Below, in pieces: positions 44,368-52,993 of a stretch of 64,000 nucleotides of DNA. The stretch spans positions 1 to 64,000 of the forward strand of contig NZ_JAALGD010000014.1 in assembly GCF_011059135.1 (NCBI RefSeq), in the 5' to 3' direction. Every line of letters begins with the position of its first letter. Positions within the stretch are counted from its first letter, which is position 1. Position numbers and translations under genes: made by a program. The notes under the pieces are model-generated. The model saw nothing but the letters and a program-made list of their open reading frames with translations, was not told where the DNA came from and did no database searches. This stretch comes from Brevibacillus sp. SYP-B805 (GTDB lineage Bacteria; Bacillota; Bacilli; Brevibacillales; Brevibacillaceae).

Positions 44368-45915
44368 ATGTCGGAGTATGTACTGGAATTGAGAGGGATC
44401 ACCAAGACGTTCCCGGGCGTGAGGGCCCTGGACCAGGTTCATTTTCAGCTGAAGCCGGGCCAGATTCACGCCTTGATGGGAGAAAACGGCGCCGGGAAAT
44501 CCACCTTCATCAAGATCATCACCGGCGTCCACCAGCCTGACGCAGGCGAGATTTATCTGAACGGGCAGCGGGTGGAGATCAAGCATCCGAGAGACGCCCA
44601 ACGGCTGGGCATCGCCGCCATCTATCAGCATGTTACCTGCTTCCCGGATTTGAGCGTGACGGAAAATATTTTCATGGGCCACGAGAGGATCCAGCCGGGG
44701 ACGAAGCGGATCCTGTGGAAAGAGATGCACGCCCAGGCCGCAGCGCTGCTGGCGGAACTGGGAGCATCGTTCGATCCCAAAACGCAGATGGGCGCGCTCA
44801 GCGTGGCCCAGCAGCAGATCGTGGAAATCGCCAAGGCGCTCTCCACCAACGCCAGGATCATTATCATGGACGAACCGACAGCCGCGCTGACCAAACGGGA
44901 AAGCGAAGAGCTGTACAGAATTACCGAACAGCTGAGGGACAAGGGCGTCTCCGTTATTTTCATCACCCATCGCTTTGAGGATATGTACCGACTGGCGAGC
45001 CAGGTCACCGTGTTCCGGGATTCGAGATACATCGGCACCTGGGGAATTGACGAGATTTCCCGGGAAGAGCTGATCATGGCCATGGTCGGCCGTGAGATCA
45101 CCCAGCTGTATCCCCAAAAGGACGCGAAGATCGGGGAAGAGGTGCTGCGGGTGGAAGGGCTCGGGAAAACCGGCTTGTTCGCAGATGTCTCCTTTACCCT
45201 TCACCGGGGGGAGATCCTGGGACTGACGGGTCTTGTGGGTGCCGGACGCAGCGAGGTATGCCAGGCGATTTTCGGCATTCACCCCTATGATACGGGCAAG
45301 GTCTATCTCAAAGGGGCGGAGGTGCGCGTGAAAAACCCCCTGCATGCCATGGAGCTGGGAATCGGCTACCTTCCGGAAGACAGGCAGATGCAAGGCTTGG
45401 TGCTGCCTTGGAGCATCGCCGAAAACATCACCCTGTCCGCCATCGGCAAATATGCCAAAAAAGGCTGGCTCAGCCGCAGGAAGGAAGAAGAAGCGGCCAG
45501 GATGCTGGCAGAAAAGCTTCAGGTCAAAGCAAAGAGCATCTTTGATCCCGTCAGCTCCCTGTCCGGCGGCAACCAGCAAAAGGTGGTATTCGCCAAGCTG
45601 CTGACGGCCGAACTGGATGTCATTATTCTCGACGAACCTACCAAAGGCGTGGATGTGGGCGCCAAGTCCGCTATCTACGAGATGATTCATGACCTGGCCA
45701 GGCAGGGGTACGGCATTCTGCTGGTGTCATCGGAAATGCCGGAGGTGATCGGCATGAGCGATCGCGTCGTCGTCATGAGAGAGGGCAGGGTAACGGCGAT
45801 TCTCGACCGGGACGAGGCGACGCAGGAAGCGATCCTGGAAGCGGCCATGATGAAAAAAGCGCCGCCCGATCTTCCCCACAAGGCCGTTTCATCAAAAACG
45901 CGGAGGCTCGTATGA
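44368..45915 (+). CDS. rhaT: Rhamnose ABC transporter ATP-binding protein
   Basis: A 515-residue double ABC ATPase of the CUT2 group. Domain 1: [35 protein letters not shown]. Domain 2: [37 protein letters not shown]. The symbol follows the Rhizobium rhaSTPQ system and must not be confused with the E. coli RhaT symporter. It overlaps the next permease gene by four bases. Confidence 0.9.
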   Translation: MSEYVLELRGITKTFPGVRALDQVHFQLKPGQIHALMGENGAGKSTFIKIITGVHQPDAGEIYLNGQRVEIKHPRDAQRLGIAAIYQHVTCFPDLSVTENIFMGHERIQPGTKRILWKEMHAQAAALLAELGASFDPKTQMGALSVAQQQIVEIAKALSTNARIIIMDEPTAALTKRESEELYRITEQLRDKGVSVIFITHRFEDMYRLASQVTVFRDSRYIGTWGIDEISREELIMAMVGREITQLYPQKDAKIGEEVLRVEGLGKTGLFADVSFTLHRGEILGLTGLVGAGRSEVCQAIFGIHPYDTGKVYLKGAEVRVKNPLHAMELGIGYLPEDRQMQGLVLPWSIAENITLSAIGKYAKKGWLSRRKEEEAARMLAEKLQVKAKSIFDPVSSLSGGNQQKVVFAKLLTAELDVIILDEPTKGVDVGAKSAIYEMIHDLARQGYGILLVSSEMPEVIGMSDRVVVMREGRVTAILDRDEATQEAILEAAMMKKAPPDLPHKAVSSKTRRLV

Positions 45916-46919
45916 CGGAAAAAGCGTTAAAACCATCAACAACCAGTGCGAACATAGCCAGGTTCCGGGAAGCGGGGCTGTTGGGCGTGATCATCGCGCT
46001 CTCCATCGCGGTACAGATCCGCAACCCAAGCTTTCTGACTGTTGAAAATATTTCAGACCTGATGACGAATACGGCCATTCTCAGCATTCTCGCCGTGGGC
46101 ATGATGCTGGTGATTGTCACCAGGGGCATTGATTTGTCGATCGGGGCGACCCTGGCCTTGTCCGGGATGATTTCGGCCCAGACGGTCGGCGCTTACCCGG
46201 ATCTTCATCCACTGCTGGTCATTCTGCTCGGAACCCTTATCGGAGTCGTGTGCGGCGCGGTGCTCGGGTTTCTGGTCGCCAAAGGCGGGGTCCTTCCCAT
46301 CATTGCCTCACTCGGCATGATGAACGCGTATCGCGGCCTTACCTTTATGGTCAGCGGGGGAAAATGGGTGAGCGCCCATCAGATGCCGCCCAGCTTTAAA
46401 GAAATTGCAACCGGTTCCATCTGGGGCGTCAACACCCTGATCGCTATCGCCATACTGATTTACCTGTGTTTCTTCTATTTTCTCAACCATACCCGCACGG
46501 GCAGACAGATCTATGCGGTGGGCAGCAACCCGGAATCCGCCGCGATCAGCGGGATCAACAACGAGCGGATCCTGTGGCTGGTCTACACCATCATGGGAGC
46601 GCTTTCCGGTCTCTGCGGCGTCTTGTGGGTATCGAAGTTCGCCTCCGCGCAGGGCGATACGGCCATGGGATACGAATTGAGCGTCATTGCGGCCTGCGTA
46701 CTCGGCGGCGTCAGCATCGCCGGCGGTTCCGGCAAGATTTCGGGCCTGCTCCTGGGGGCGATCCTGCTGGGCATCCTGAACAATGCGCTGCCGCTGATCA
46801 ATGTGTCGCCGTTCTGGCAGATGGCGATCCAAGGCGCCATCATCCTGCTGGCCGTCCTGATCAATGCGGTCGTCAAGAGAGGCGTGGAACGGAACAACCT
46901 GGCGAGGAGGAAGATCTAG
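45912..46919 (+). CDS. rhaP: Rhamnose ABC transporter permease 1
   Basis: A 335-residue permease with about nine hydrophobic segments, including VTRGIDLSIGATLALSG, VGSNPESAAISGINN and ACVLGGVSIAGGSG. Rhamnose CUT2 systems use two different permeases; this is the first. The ATG overlaps the ATPase stop (ATGA). Confidence 0.9.
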   Translation: MTEKALKPSTTSANIARFREAGLLGVIIALSIAVQIRNPSFLTVENISDLMTNTAILSILAVGMMLVIVTRGIDLSIGATLALSGMISAQTVGAYPDLHPLLVILLGTLIGVVCGAVLGFLVAKGGVLPIIASLGMMNAYRGLTFMVSGGKWVSAHQMPPSFKEIATGSIWGVNTLIAIAILIYLCFFYFLNHTRTGRQIYAVGSNPESAAISGINNERILWLVYTIMGALSGLCGVLWVSKFASAQGDTAMGYELSVIAACVLGGVSIAGGSGKISGLLLGAILLGILNNALPLINVSPFWQMAIQGAIILLAVLINAVVKRGVERNNLARRKI

Positions 46920-46922
46920 CCT

Positions 46923-47945
46923 ATGGAACAGCGGGCGCTCATGAGTAAAAAGGAATTTTCCCTGAAACGCTTCTTCCTGCAATGGGAATGGATGTTGGTG
47001 CTGATTTTTCTCCTTGTAAACGCGATCAATGTCTCTTTGTCACCCTACTATTTCAACTACGACAGCCTGCGGGACGCCACCATGACGTTTCTCGACAAAG
47101 CGTTCATCGTCCTTCCCATGGTACTCATCATGATTCTGGGTGAAATCGATATCTCCGTAGCCTCGACCGTCGCCTTGTCCGCCGTGATCATGGCTGACCT
47201 GCATGCGAAAGGCGTGCCGATGGAAGCGGCGGTGGTCATCTGCCTGCTGGTCGGCACCCTGTGCGGCTTCCTGAATGGCTGGCTGCTCGTGCGATTCAAG
47301 GAACTCTCCTCGGTGATCGTCACCCTGGCGACCATGATCATCTACCGGGGAATCGCCTACATGATTCTGGAGGATCAGGCGGCGGGCCAGTTTCCCGAAT
47401 GGTTCAGCTTTCTGGGGTGGGGGTACGTCTTTGGCATTCCGTTTATCCTGATCGCTTTTGCGGTGTGCGCCATCGCCTTCGGACTGTTGCTGCACATGAC
47501 CACGTTTGGGCGGCGCATATACGCCATCGGCAACAATCCGGTCGCGAGCCGGTTTTCCGGGGTACAGGTGGACCGGATCAAGATCATCGTCTTTACCTTG
47601 GCCGGATTGATGGCAGCGGTCACCGCGCTCTTTCTCACATCCAGGATGGGCAGTACCCGGCCCAATGTGGCGATGGGTTACGAACTGGATGTCATCGCCA
47701 TGGTTGTGCTCGGCGGGATCAGCACCGCAGGCGGCAAGGGCAGAATGATCGGAGCCGTCATCGCCGTCTTTCTGATCGGCTTTTTACGGTACGGCTTGGG
47801 GCTTATCAACGTCCCCGCCCAAGTCCTCCTGGTGATCATCGGGCTCATGCTGATCGCGGCCGTCATGGTACCCAACCTGAAAAGAAAGCGGAGCGCGGCG
47901 GCGAACGTTCGCAAGGAGGATGCGGGCATCAAGGAAGCGATATAG
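46923..47945 (+). CDS. rhaQ: Rhamnose ABC transporter permease 2
   Basis: A 340-residue permease paralogous to the previous one but divergent: ILGEIDISVASTVALSAV replaces the usual GGIDLSVG motif, with IGNNPVASRFSGVQV and VVLGGISTAGGKG. The two permeases probably form a heterodimer. ATG 46923 follows GAGGAGGAAGATC; ATG 46941 is an alternative. Confidence 0.9.
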   Translation: MEQRALMSKKEFSLKRFFLQWEWMLVLIFLLVNAINVSLSPYYFNYDSLRDATMTFLDKAFIVLPMVLIMILGEIDISVASTVALSAVIMADLHAKGVPMEAAVVICLLVGTLCGFLNGWLLVRFKELSSVIVTLATMIIYRGIAYMILEDQAAGQFPEWFSFLGWGYVFGIPFILIAFAVCAIAFGLLLHMTTFGRRIYAIGNNPVASRFSGVQVDRIKIIVFTLAGLMAAVTALFLTSRMGSTRPNVAMGYELDVIAMVVLGGISTAGGKGRMIGAVIAVFLIGFLRYGLGLINVPAQVLLVIIGLMLIAAVMVPNLKRKRSAAANVRKEDAGIKEAI

Positions 47946-48003
47946 ATACTCAACAGTCACCGACTGTTTGGTATAGATGATGCATTCAAAGGGGGAGAAC
48001 AGA

Positions 48004-49047
48004 GTGAGAAAATGGTTTGCAACTTGTATGGCGCTTGTCCTGGCCTTAACTGTGCTGGCCGGATGCAGCACCTCGGCGCCCAAATCGTCCGATCAAGCCG
48101 GCGGGGCAAGCGGCGGAAAGAAGCGATTTGCCATTATTTTCAAAAACACCGGCAATCCGTACGGCGAGAAGGAGATGGAAGGGTTTAAAATCGCCATCGA
48201 AGAGCTGGGCGGGGAAGCGATTCTGAAAGCGCCTGACCAACCGACGGCGGAAGCGCAGATTCAGATGATTGAAGAACTCATTTCGCAAAAAGTGGATGCC
48301 ATCGCCGTGGTGGCCAACGATCCGGATGCGCTGCAGCCCGCGCTGAAAAAAGCGATGGATGCCGGCATCAAGGTTTTGTCCCTGGACTCGGCGGTCAATG
48401 CCAAGAGCCGGATGGTGCACGTCAACCAGGCCGACCCTGAGCGGATCGGCCGCGTGCAGGTGCAGGCGATCAGCGAAATGATCGGCGGCAAAGGGGAGAT
48501 CGCGGTGTTGAGCGCCACCTCCCAAGCCACCAACCAGAATACCTGGATCGAATGGATGAAAAAAGAGCTGGAAGATCCGAAATACAAGGATATCAAGCTC
48601 GTCAAGGTGGCCTACGGCGACGATCTGCGCGACAAGAGCGTCTCCGAGACGGAAGCGTTGTTGAAATCCTATCCGGATCTGAAGGGGATCATCGCGCCGA
48701 CAACGGTAGGGATCGCGGCGGCCGGGAAGGTGTTGACGGACAAAGGACTGAAAGGGAAAGTAATGCTGACCGGCCTGGGACTTCCCAGCGAGATGGCGGA
48801 ATATATTGAAAGCGGTGTCTGCCCGTGGATGTACCTGTGGAATCCGGTGGATGTCGGCTATCTGGCGGGGTATGCGGCCGACGCTCTCGTCAAAGGCACC
48901 ATCACCGGCAAACCGGGCGACAAGTTCAAGGCAGGCCGTCTGGGCGACAAGGAAGTGATCCAGGACGGCGAAGGCAGCCAGATCATGCTGGGCGATCCGT
49001 TCAAGTTTGATCCGAGCAACATCGCCGAATGGAAGAAAATTTACTGA
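48004..49047 (+). CDS. rhaS: Rhamnose-binding lipoprotein
   Basis: A 347-residue extracellular binding protein. Signal peptide with LTVLAGC (Cys about 21), then AIIFKNTGNPYGEKEMEGFKIA. Segments VNQADPERIGRVQV, VLSATSQATNQNTWI and PWMYLWNPVDVGYLAGY match rhamnose-binding proteins of this group as I recall them. GTG start supported by AAAGGGGGA; the open frame from 47977 has no better site. In E. coli rhaS names an AraC regulator; here the Rhizobium naming is used. Confidence 0.88.
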   Translation: MRKWFATCMALVLALTVLAGCSTSAPKSSDQAGGASGGKKRFAIIFKNTGNPYGEKEMEGFKIAIEELGGEAILKAPDQPTAEAQIQMIEELISQKVDAIAVVANDPDALQPALKKAMDAGIKVLSLDSAVNAKSRMVHVNQADPERIGRVQVQAISEMIGGKGEIAVLSATSQATNQNTWIEWMKKELEDPKYKDIKLVKVAYGDDLRDKSVSETEALLKSYPDLKGIIAPTTVGIAAAGKVLTDKGLKGKVMLTGLGLPSEMAEYIESGVCPWMYLWNPVDVGYLAGYAADALVKGTITGKPGDKFKAGRLGDKEVIQDGEGSQIMLGDPFKFDPSNIAEWKKIY

Positions 49048-49067
49048 TGCAAATACAAGCCAAGGTC

Positions 49068-49092
49068 GCCCCCGGCATGGATTGCCGGGGGC
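49068..49092 (+). promoter_or_regulatory. Hairpin between rhaS and rhaM
   Basis: GCCCCCGGCA-TGGAT-TGCCGGGGGC, a 10-bp GC-rich stem without a U-tract. It may protect the rhaS message or weaken read-through into rhaM. Confidence 0.7.
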
Positions 49093-49114
49093 CGTTTGCA
49101 GGGAGGGAATAGCT

Positions 49115-49441
49115 ATGACGCCCAGCAACAAATTTGCCTGGACGTGGACGATCAAGGAAGAGTGTCTGGAGGAATACGTCAAGATGCATCTGGACCCTTG
49201 GCCGGAGGTATTGGAGGAACACCGCAAGGCGGGGATCCGCAACTATTCGATCTTCCAGAACGGCACGCAGTTCTTCTATTGTTTCGAGTGCGACGATGTG
49301 GAAGCCGCTTTCGCCTATATCGCCAGGAGCGAGGTGTGCAACCGCTGGAACGCCATCACGTCCCGGATGGTGAAAGGCTCCTTTGACTTCCGGGAAGCAG
49401 AGCCGATCAAGCCCATGAGGGAAGTGTTTTATTTGGCGTAA
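49115..49441 (+). CDS. rhaM: L-rhamnose mutarotase
   Basis: A 108-residue dimeric alpha-beta barrel enzyme that interconverts the anomers of L-rhamnose. Typical features: FAWTWTIKEECLEEYVKMHLDPWPEVLEEHRKAGIRNYSIF and the Trp near the end of the barrel (EVCNRWNAIT). GCAGGGAGGGAATAG precedes the ATG. Last gene of the rhamnose operon. Confidence 0.92.
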   Translation: MTPSNKFAWTWTIKEECLEEYVKMHLDPWPEVLEEHRKAGIRNYSIFQNGTQFFYCFECDDVEAAFAYIARSEVCNRWNAITSRMVKGSFDFREAEPIKPMREVFYLA

Positions 49442-49465
49442 CCGGCAGAATCGAACACGTTGCGA

Positions 49466-49500
49466 AACCACCCCCATTCTTGATCAGAGTGGGGGTGGTT
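49466..49500. terminator. Inverted repeat between rhaM and the HxlR gene
   Basis: AACCACCCCCA-N13-TGGGGGTGGTT, an 11-bp perfect stem between convergent genes. No U-tract on either strand, so it is a terminator candidate of limited strength. Confidence 0.6.
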
Positions 49501-49532
49501 GGCATGAAAGACTTTGCGGCCGGGCAGCTGGT

Positions 49533-49886
49533 TTATTCCACATCCTCCTGCAGATTTTCATCTTCTTCGTCGATTCTCTCCAGATGTTTCATGCCCCAAT
49601 GTGCCATCACATCCAGCACCTCCTTAATGGTTTGTCCATATTCGGTGAGGGAATATTCCACTTTGGGGGGAACCTGGTGATACACTTTGCGCTGGATAAT
49701 CTTGTCCTGCTCCAGCTCGCGCAGCTGTTGGGTCAGCATTTTCTGCGTGATGTCGGGCATGTCCCGGCTGAGCTCCCCGAAGCGTTTCGTCCCTTCTGTC
49801 AGATGACACAGGATGACAGGTTTCCACTTTCCGCCGATCACCTTCAAGGTAGCTTCCACCGATTTTTTGAAGACCGCATCTCCCAT
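49533..49886 (-). CDS. HxlR-family winged-helix regulator
   Basis: A 117-residue HxlR-type regulator (VEATLKVIGGKWKPVILCHL, then RFGELSRDMPDITQKMLTQQLRELEQDKIIQRKVYHQVPPKVEYSLTEYG). Members control stress or detoxification genes and some sense oxidants through Cys; one Cys is present near residue 27. AAAGGAGC precedes the ATG. It is divergent from the nitrilase gene and may regulate it. Confidence 0.88.
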   Translation of the reverse strand: MGDAVFKKSVEATLKVIGGKWKPVILCHLTEGTKRFGELSRDMPDITQKMLTQQLRELEQDKIIQRKVYHQVPPKVEYSLTEYGQTIKEVLDVMAHWGMKHLERIDEEDENLQEDVE

Positions 49887-50026
49887 CTGTTTTGCTCCTT
49901 TGGTATAAAAAAGATACTATCTTACGAATAAGTGTGTACTTGTTTTTGGGACCTCTATAGTGAATAATGACCATATCGAGATCTGCTGTCAAGCAAGATC
50001 GCCATTGTGTCCAGGAGGAGGCGCTT

Positions 50027-50884
50027 ATGAAACTGAGAGTGTCTGCGGTGCAGTATCATCTTCATACGATCCAGACCTTTGACGATTTCGCCAATCAGGT
50101 AGAACATTATGTCAAAACCGCCGAAGAGTTCGGCTCTGAGTTTGTCCTGTTTCCGGAATTTGTCACCACCCAGCTGATGTCCATCGGCGATCAACAAGGC
50201 AGGGCCCTGAGCATCCAGGATCTGCCCGATTTTACCGAGCAGTACCGTTCGCTGTTCAGCCGTTTGGCCAGGGAAACGAACATGCATATCATCGGCGGCA
50301 CCCATGTCCTGCGCAAGGGCGACCGGTTATACAACGTGGCCCATCTGTTCTATCCGGACGGCAGGGTGGCGGAACAGCCCAAGCTGCACATTACGCCGAC
50401 GGAAGTGAAAGAGTGGAACATGTCGCCAGGTGAAGGCCTGCAGGTATTCGAGACCGCGAAGGGGACCATTGCCGTCCTGACCTGCTACGACATCGAATTC
50501 CCCGAGATCGTCCGCATGGCGAAGGCCAAAGGGGCCGATGTGATCTTCTGCCCGTCCTGCACGGATGACCGCCACGGTTTTTACCGCGTCCGCTACACAA
50601 GCCATGCCAGAGCCGTGGAAAATCAGGTGTATGTCGTGCTGACGGGAACGGTAGGTTCGCTGCCCACCGTCGACTTCATGCGGGCCAATTTTGGCCAGGC
50701 GGCGATTATCACCCCGAACGACATTCCGTTCCCACCCCGCGGCATTTTGGCGGAAGGGGAAATCAACGACGATATGGTGATCACGGCGGATCTGGATCTG
50801 TCCCTGCTGTATCAGGTGCGCGAAAGCGGCTCGGTGACGACGTGGCGGGATCGCCGCACCGATCTTTATCCGGACTGGAAATAA
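50027..50884 (+). CDS. Nitrilase/carbon-nitrogen hydrolase
   Basis: A 285-residue amidase-type enzyme with the full catalytic set: Glu in LFPEF, Lys in PKLHIT and Cys in LTCYDIEFPE. It hydrolyses a C-N bond of an unknown amide or nitrile. CCAGGAGGAGGCGC precedes ATG 50027. A GNAT gene follows closely, and homologues that I remember often fuse or pair such amidases with GNAT domains, so the two products may share a pathway. Confidence 0.88.
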   Translation: MKLRVSAVQYHLHTIQTFDDFANQVEHYVKTAEEFGSEFVLFPEFVTTQLMSIGDQQGRALSIQDLPDFTEQYRSLFSRLARETNMHIIGGTHVLRKGDRLYNVAHLFYPDGRVAEQPKLHITPTEVKEWNMSPGEGLQVFETAKGTIAVLTCYDIEFPEIVRMAKAKGADVIFCPSCTDDRHGFYRVRYTSHARAVENQVYVVLTGTVGSLPTVDFMRANFGQAAIITPNDIPFPPRGILAEGEINDDMVITADLDLSLLYQVRESGSVTTWRDRRTDLYPDWK

Positions 50885-50918
50885 GGATGAATGACGTGGA
50901 AGGAGGAGCATATACAGG

Positions 50919-51590
50919 ATGGAATACCGCAGAATCACAAGCATTGAAGACCCGTTGTTTGCAAAAATGCACAAGCTCATGCAAGAGGTGTTTCCTCCGG
51001 AGGAAGTGCTGGCATTCGATTTGTGGAAAGAGCCGTTGGAGGACCCGGGCATCCGTGTGTTTGTCGCCGTTCATGAGGGAGAGGTCGTGGGGGCGACGGA
51101 ATACCGTTTCTATGAAGACTTCCGCGTGGCGATGACCGATTTCACGATCATCGGAAAGCCGGGGCTGGGGATCGGCCGCTTCCTCTACAAAAAAAGGCAG
51201 GAGGACCTGCTTTCCCTGGCGGCGGCAAGCAACAGCGAGCTTACCGGCATGTTTGCGGAAATTTATGATCCGTACCGGGCAGGGGATCATGAATTCGGCG
51301 GCATCAAGCCGATGGACCCGTTCGTTCGCCGCGAAGTCCTGTCCCATCTTGGCTACAAACGGCTTGATTTCGCCTATGTTCACCCGTCCTGGAGCAATGA
51401 CGGGGAGGCGGTAACGGGTCTTGACCTCTGTTTCCTGCCGACGGACGACGATCTCCAGGAACTGCCGGCCGAGCTGATCGTCAAGTTTCTGAAACGTTAT
51501 TACAGCGTGCTCCCCAACAAGCCGAAGACGTGGCATGACATGGTGGAACAGCTGGAGGCGAAAGAGAGAATCGCCTTGCTGCCCTTGTAA
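50919..51590 (+). CDS. GNAT-type acetyltransferase-like protein
   Basis: A 223-residue protein with a GNAT-like layout: FVAVHEGEVVGATEYRFYEDF, then TIIGKPGLGIGRFLYKKR as a loose acetyl-CoA loop. The C-terminal part (about 140-223) is not recognised. It starts 35 bases after the nitrilase stop with GAAGGAGGAGC upstream, so it is probably co-transcribed. Substrate unknown. Confidence 0.7.
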   Translation: MEYRRITSIEDPLFAKMHKLMQEVFPPEEVLAFDLWKEPLEDPGIRVFVAVHEGEVVGATEYRFYEDFRVAMTDFTIIGKPGLGIGRFLYKKRQEDLLSLAAASNSELTGMFAEIYDPYRAGDHEFGGIKPMDPFVRREVLSHLGYKRLDFAYVHPSWSNDGEAVTGLDLCFLPTDDDLQELPAELIVKFLKRYYSVLPNKPKTWHDMVEQLEAKERIALLPL

Positions 51591-51617
51591 CGTGAGGGCG
51601 GGAAAACCGTGAAATAA

Positions 51618-51671
51618 TAGGACTCCTTTCTGGCAAGGTGGGCGCACCATTTTCGTTCGAAAGGAGTCCTA
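51618..51671. terminator. Long inverted repeat between convergent genes
   Basis: TAGGACTCCTTTC pairs exactly with GAAAGGAGTCCTA across 28 bases that contain an inner GGTG-GGCG-CACC stem. It overlaps the stop region of the minus-strand gene and probably ends transcription from both sides. Confidence 0.65.
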
Positions 51672-52139
51672 GCCTTTTAATTGCTGTTCCCTTTTGTTGA
51701 TCCACTGCATCAGCATACGCACCATAAACGATAGGAGGAAGATGGTTAAAAACGAATACATCCACGTCCATGTATGGTACTTCACCAAATTCGTATATTT
51801 TTCACAAACAACCTCAAGGATCGTCATAGCAGAAGCATATAATGCACATTGCACAATAATGCCTAGAAAGCTGGAACGATAAGAGGTTCGATAAAGATAA
51901 ACACACATAATCGGGTATAGAAAGTATTCAAAAATAATGCTCGTTTTGAAATATTGACCTAAAAACCTTACAGGGTATTCAACCCATTTTTCTTCTGCAA
52001 CGATAATGCCAAAAAATGAGGAAATATAGCCTTTCATTAAGTACACTAAAACCATATCTTTGATTAGCGGTTTTCGTAAACTAATAAACAATAAGACCAT
52101 GCCAATAATCAGCAATGCCCATAAAAGAATTCTGTCCAT
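51669..52139 (-). CDS. CBO0543-family-like membrane protein
   Basis: A 156-residue integral membrane protein with four to five hydrophobic segments (MDRILLWALLIIGMVLLFISL; FFGIIVAEEKWVEYPVRFL; FFLYPIMCVYLY-like; WMYSFLTIFLLSFMVRML). It resembles the CBO0543 family of Firmicute membrane proteins of unknown function. Codon use and base composition are more AT-rich than the genes to the left. Confidence 0.7.
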   Translation of the reverse strand: MDRILLWALLIIGMVLLFISLRKPLIKDMVLVYLMKGYISSFFGIIVAEEKWVEYPVRFLGQYFKTSIIFEYFLYPIMCVYLYRTSYRSSFLGIIVQCALYASAMTILEVVCEKYTNLVKYHTWTWMYSFLTIFLLSFMVRMLMQWINKREQQLKG

Positions 52140-52197
52140 GGATTCATCCGTCTCCTATGGTTGATTTGTTTATCCTTTAGTATGCTCTAAGATGCGC

Positions 52198-52617
52198 TTA
52201 TTGATGTCGAAATACAATCATGCCGCAAATCATTGGAATGATCATGTACATGGCGACGGTTAGAGTTGGTATCGGCAACCGGTTCGCCAATATGGCACTT
52301 ATCTCTCCAAGGAAACCACCAATCACAAAAGGAATGGCGGTTTTTGTTTTGTCAGCATTCGGTTTGGCGTAATACCATGCATCCCATACACAATAAACAT
52401 AAAATCCAGGGTAAAATAACACGTACTCAAAATTGGCCACCTCGATGGCTTGTTGATGGAATCCGTTAAAATCAAGATGAATGGCTTGGTTGATTTTTCC
52501 AAATACATTATCAAAGTGTTCAACGATGATCAGGAAGACACCTTTCATGAACTGACCATTATATATTTGCCCAACCCCCGGCATCAGCATTGAAAATAAA
52601 GCGGCGATGTTTCTCAT
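52198..52617 (-). CDS. TM2-like small membrane protein
   Basis: A 139-residue protein starting MRNIAALFSMLMPGVGQIYNG, which matches the PGxGQxYxG signature of TM2-type membrane proteins. Hydrophobic segments follow at about 80-100 and 105-135. ATG 52617 follows AAAGGGGAT; the open frame extends 12 residues upstream without support. Function unknown; same strand and composition as the previous gene, and possibly co-transcribed. Confidence 0.65.
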   Translation of the reverse strand: MRNIAALFSMLMPGVGQIYNGQFMKGVFLIIVEHFDNVFGKINQAIHLDFNGFHQQAIEVANFEYVLFYPGFYVYCVWDAWYYAKPNADKTKTAIPFVIGGFLGEISAILANRLPIPTLTVAMYMIIPMICGMIVFRHQ

Positions 52618-52803
52618 CGTATCCCCTTTCGTTTCTGGCAGTGGACATAACAATCGTTTGTTTCATTACGGTTTTTGCTTAATATTTCCGTATCAATGTC
52701 TTTCGTATGCATAGGACATCGATTCTCCCCATGTGAAACCGGAGCCATAAATAATTGGCAATAATGCCATCAAAACATATATGATTTTATAGGACGGCTG
52801 TAC

Positions 52804-52889
52804 TATAATAGGATTATCACTAGTGATAACAACCTTTTTCACAACTACCCAATTTTCCCCTAACAACAATGTTAGGGGTTTTCTTTTTT
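52804..52889 (+). ncRNA. Candidate short transcript with its own promoter, operator and terminator
   Basis: TATAAT at 52804-52809, a perfect palindrome TTATCACTAGTGATAA (52814-52829) over the expected start, then about 45 bases to a strong terminator CCCCTAAC-AACAAT-GTTAGGGG followed by TTTTCTTTTTT (52857-52889). The -35 region is weak. It would give an RNA of about 70 bases. It could equally be the control region left after loss of a gene. Otherwise 52618-52993 holds no gene. Confidence 0.35.
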
Positions 52890-52893
52890 ATGC

Positions 52894-52923
52894 TTGACAT
52901 ACTATAGGGGGGTACCGTATTAT
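52894..52923 (+). promoter_or_regulatory. Promoter with CsoR-like G-tract element
   Basis: TTGACA (52894-52899), 18-base spacer and TATTAT (52918-52923). The spacer holds TATAGGGGGGTACC, which resembles CsoR copper-repressor sites (G-tract next to a TA-rich half). It drives the His-rich gene downstream. Confidence 0.6.
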
Positions 52924-52993
52924 GTGGTTGAGCCAATGCGTTCGCTTTGAGGAAAAAGTTGATTGGACATTATGCTAAGGAGCGGTGATTGAC

